From Chryseobacterium sp. (GTDB lineage Bacteria; Bacteroidota; Bacteroidia; Flavobacteriales; Weeksellaceae), in assembly GCF_019236175.1 (NCBI RefSeq), contig NZ_JAFAJM010000024.1, positions 186,001-250,000 of the forward strand: DNA of 64,000 bases, written 5' to 3'. Each line of letters starts with the position of its first letter. Position 1 is the stretch's first letter. Of this stretch, positions 61,896 to 64,000 are shown piece after piece. The notes under the pieces are model-generated. The model ran no database searches and was not told where the DNA came from. It worked only from the letters and a program-made list of their open reading frames with translations. The translations under genes and the position numbers were made by a program.

Positions 61896-62798
61896 TTAAT
61901 TTTTGGTAATTTCCATAAACCAGTCTTCCAGTCCCGCACTGTTTTTGATCTCAAAAATTTCGGCATCTTTTTGTACCAGAAGTTTAGTCAGTTTAATAAT
62001 ATCTTCTTTAGATTGTACGGTTATCCCGATAGAGCTGTCATCAATGATTTCTGCTGAATAATTCTCCGGAATATACCGTACAAAATCTGCAGATTGATGT
62101 AAACCTATCCTGATCCGGTTGTGCCGGTACTGGGTGTTCAGTTCTTCTACACTTCCTGAAAATTTAATAGAACCGTTTGAAATAATAGCGAGATGGGTGA
62201 CCATTTTTTCAATCTCCTGTAAGAGGTGGCTTGAAATAAATATTGTAATTCCCTGTTCTTTATTAAGTTTTAATAGAAGCTCACGGACTTCAAGCATTCC
62301 GTTCGGATCAAGACCATTCACTGGTTCATCAAGAATTAAAAGCTCGGGAGAGCCAAGGAGCGTCATAGCAATGGCCAGTCTCTGTTTCATTCCCAGAGAA
62401 TACTTTTTCATCTTAAGATTCCTGTGGTCCCACAGATCTACGAGGTGTAAAACCCTTTCACATTCCGAATCAGGCAGGTTTCTTAATCTGGAAAGAATGA
62501 TAAGATTATCCCAGCCGGACAGGTGATCATAAAAAGCCGGACTGTCTATGAGGCTTCCTATTTTCTGAAACCCTTCAGGATAAAGCGATGTAAGATTCTT
62601 ACTGAAAATTTCTACGGCTTTATTTTCGTCAGGAAGATTTCCCAAAAGTACTTTCATGGTTGTAGATTTTCCGGCACCATTGGCTCCCAGAAATCCGAAA
62701 ACACTGCCTTTAGGTACCGAAAGACTTACATCTTTAAGAATAAGCCTGTTGTGAGTGAATCCGTAATTTAAATTTCGAATACTAATTAAGTTTTCCAT
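61896..62798 (-). CDS. ABC transporter ATP-binding protein (BcrA-like)
   Basis: A 300-residue ATPase. Walker A is GANGAGKSTT (about 37-46), the signature is KYSLGMKQRLAIAMTLLGSP (about 130-150), Walker B is LLILDEPVNGLDP, and the switch His lies in FISSHLLQEI. The C-terminal ~80 residues form the extra domain common to bacitracin- and lantibiotic-immunity type ATPases. It powers the permease-thioredoxin fusion encoded 11 nt downstream. It is not GldA, which sits with other gliding genes in Flavobacterium. Confidence 0.92.
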   Translation of the reverse strand: MENLISIRNLNYGFTHNRLILKDVSLSVPKGSVFGFLGANGAGKSTTMKVLLGNLPDENKAVEIFSKNLTSLYPEGFQKIGSLIDSPAFYDHLSGWDNLIILSRLRNLPDSECERVLHLVDLWDHRNLKMKKYSLGMKQRLAIAMTLLGSPELLILDEPVNGLDPNGMLEVRELLLKLNKEQGITIFISSHLLQEIEKMVTHLAIISNGSIKFSGSVEELNTQYRHNRIRIGLHQSADFVRYIPENYSAEIIDDSSIGITVQSKEDIIKLTKLLVQKDAEIFEIKNSAGLEDWFMEITKN

Positions 62799-62830
62799 AA
62801 TTCATTGTGTTGGTGAGAATAAAAAAAGAA

Positions 62831-62863
62831 AAAAGACCTTCTGTACTTTACAAAAGGTCTTTT
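62831..62863 (-). terminator. Terminator of gldB
   Basis: AAAAGACCTT (62831-62840) pairs with AAGGTCTTTT (62854-62863), 13-nt loop. Leftward from the gldB stop it ends in TTTTTTCTTTTTTT, which separates gldB from the ABC genes. Confidence 0.9.
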
Positions 62864-62881
62864 ATAGGTATGTGATATTGT

Positions 62882-63865
62882 CTATTTTGTTACAGGTTTA
62901 TACCCCGACTGATTAAAAATTGTGGTAGCATCCATCTTCAGGAAATCTGTTAATTTTGTTTCCGGTTTTTCTTTAAGATAAGCTTTACAGATCTGCCATC
63001 CTGTAAAAATTCCGATTTGAGGGGAAGATTCATTGTCAATTTCTGTATAGAATTTTGAGAAAGGTCCCGGAGCAATAAATCGCTCTCCCAGTCGCGGATC
63101 ATCACCAAAAATCAAATCGCTTTCTACAAAATAGTTCCAGATATTGGCTTCATTAGCCTTAGCCCAGTCATATTGTTTCTGGGTATAATTCATTTTCAGA
63201 TAATCAGGGAAATCAGGCAAAAAAGCGTCCTGAAGAATCATGACTTTTCCGTTGAGAATAATCTGGTCAATGAATTTCTGATGATCAGGTGATTCTGTGA
63301 CAATATTTTCAGCGAAAAGGCGGGAGACTTTCGGAACAATATTCTGCGGATTCATCGACTTTTGGAAATAAAGTTCCAATCCTTTATAATGAGCATTTCC
63401 ATCTCCCATGAAACCTGTAATGTCAATAAAAAGAAGATTCTTTTTCTCATCGTAAAAAATAGGATCCTGAACCATTTGTAGTGCAGATGAAAACAGGTAT
63501 ACTTTAGGACTTTTAAATTGCGGAAAATAATATTTCATATGTGAAAATAAATCCTGCAGTTCTGTCTGAAGTTTTACCCTATCTATTTTCCCGACAGCCT
63601 CTTTATAGATTTTTATTTCCTCCGCATCTGCTCTTCTCTTCTCATAATCTGTGTCAGAAACCGTTCCCTGGAACCAGGGGAATTTTGCCTTAAACTGATC
63701 CAGTGGAATCCCCTGATTGTAGAATTCTTTGGAAATATCCGTTATTTCTACTTTTTCAGCAGTATTCTTTACTTCTATTTTCCAGGGATTGTCAGATTCT
63801 TTTTTACAGGAATCTAAAGCCAGAACTAACACAGAAGAAAGCACAATAAATCTAAAAATCTTCAT
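62882..63865 (-). CDS. gldB: Gliding motility lipoprotein GldB
   Basis: 327 residues from the ATG at 63865; a longer frame to 63919 overlaps its promoter. The lipoprotein signal ends LALDSC, modified Cys20. The mature protein has YNQGIPLDQFKAKFPWFQGT, KYYFPQFKSPKVYLFSSALQ and AHYKGLELYFQKSM, which match GldB, an essential lipoprotein for gliding and T9SS function in Flavobacterium. The C-terminal FTGWQICKAYLKEKPETKLT is typical. In F. johnsoniae gldB is next to gldC; here they are about 3.2 kb apart. Confidence 0.93.
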   Translation of the reverse strand: MKIFRFIVLSSVLVLALDSCKKESDNPWKIEVKNTAEKVEITDISKEFYNQGIPLDQFKAKFPWFQGTVSDTDYEKRRADAEEIKIYKEAVGKIDRVKLQTELQDLFSHMKYYFPQFKSPKVYLFSSALQMVQDPIFYDEKKNLLFIDITGFMGDGNAHYKGLELYFQKSMNPQNIVPKVSRLFAENIVTESPDHQKFIDQIILNGKVMILQDAFLPDFPDYLKMNYTQKQYDWAKANEANIWNYFVESDLIFGDDPRLGERFIAPGPFSKFYTEIDNESSPQIGIFTGWQICKAYLKEKPETKLTDFLKMDATTIFNQSGYKPVTK

Positions 63866-63890
63866 TATTTTTACATGAAATTTAAGGCTA

Positions 63891-63898
63891 CAAAAGTA
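63891..63898 (-). promoter_or_regulatory. -7 promoter element of gldB
   Basis: Reads TACTTTTG leftward, exact TAnnTTTG, 26 nt before the ATG at 63865. It supports that start; the -33 half is weak. Confidence 0.5.
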
Positions 63899-63917
63899 AG
63901 AATTAAAAATACAAGTC

Positions 63918-64000
63918 ATGATGAAAATTAAAATATTTACCGTACTATGCCTTATTTTGGGACTTTCTTTTTTTTATAGTCAGAAGCTTGAATTTAAAGA
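63918..64000 (+). CDS. N-terminus of an exported protein, cut by the window edge
   Basis: A rightward frame begins ATG-ATG at 63918/63921 and stays open to base 64000. The 27 visible codons are a signal peptide: two Met, K-I-K, a hydrophobic run FTVLCLILGLSFFYS, then QKLEFK. It is divergent from gldB, 52 nt from its start. The product cannot be named without the next bases. Confidence 0.6.
   Translation, partial: MMKIKIFTVLCLILGLSFFYSQKLEFK

Noticed and set aside
1-64000. tRNA, rRNA or CRISPR arrays
   Set aside because: No cloverleaf with GGTTCRANNCC-like T arm, no rRNA segment and no regularly spaced repeats were seen in the gaps.

Overview
The window looks like a contiguous piece of chromosome from a flavobacterium, most likely Chryseobacterium or a close relative in the Weeksellaceae. 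The reasons are: visibly AT-rich DNA; the gliding genes gldB and gldC; a protein with a type IX secretion sorting domain; a GH92 mannosidase; a PafA-type alkaline phosphatase; many signal peptides that end in a short Ala-Gln; and Bacteroidota promoters (TTG or TTTG, about 19-21 nt, then TAnnTTTG) with no Shine-Dalgarno sites. I see no rRNA, tRNA, CRISPR array, prophage or transposase. The genus is an inference from protein style, not from a database match.

Layout. 1-10 kb: the tail of a probable PhyH-type dioxygenase, a GH92 alpha-mannosidase, an outer-membrane receptor, an Fe-S pair (Mrp and a NifU-domain protein), and three tandem secreted proteins with a C1q-like C-terminus. 10-18 kb: a large T9SS-sorted beta-propeller protein, a nucleotide-sugar-epimerase-like protein overlapping a 47-aa membrane protein, a structured intergenic element, and the translationally coupled polyphosphate pair ppk1-ppx. 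18-30 kb: dnaK, an AraC/DoxX/cupin cluster, a membrane acyltransferase, a periplasmic thioredoxin, a duplicated module of small membrane protein plus small helical protein, a nucleoid-associated protein and a cyclase. 30-37 kb: one long leftward operon, porin - dicarboxylate transporter - sdhC - sdhA - sdhB, preceded by a choloylglycine-hydrolase-like enzyme. 37-42 kb: a bacteriophytochrome kinase with its heme oxygenase, malate dehydrogenase, and an Rnl2-type RNA ligase. 42-50 kb: Crp regulator with a glycolipid-binding protein, M28 peptidase, small enzymes, an RDD protein and PafA. 50-53.5 kb: a B12-riboswitch operon of a BtuB-like receptor and a BtuG-like surface lipoprotein. 53.6-59 kb: tRNA-maturation genes (cca, Sua5), a nested palindromic element, DinB, GNAT and cystathionine gamma-synthase. 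59-64 kb: gldC and gldB separated by an ABC ATPase and an unusual ABC-permease/thioredoxin fusion.

How the genes work together. The SDH operon joins outer- and inner-membrane uptake of dicarboxylates to their oxidation. The phytochrome receives biliverdin from the adjacent heme oxygenase. The B12 operon couples capture at the cell surface to passage through the outer membrane under cobalamin feedback. Mrp and the NifU-domain protein act in Fe-S delivery. The best candidates for something new are the ABC-permease/TlpA fusion between the gliding genes, the duplicated small-membrane-protein module near 26 kb, and the approximately 224-bp nested palindrome near 56.3 kb.
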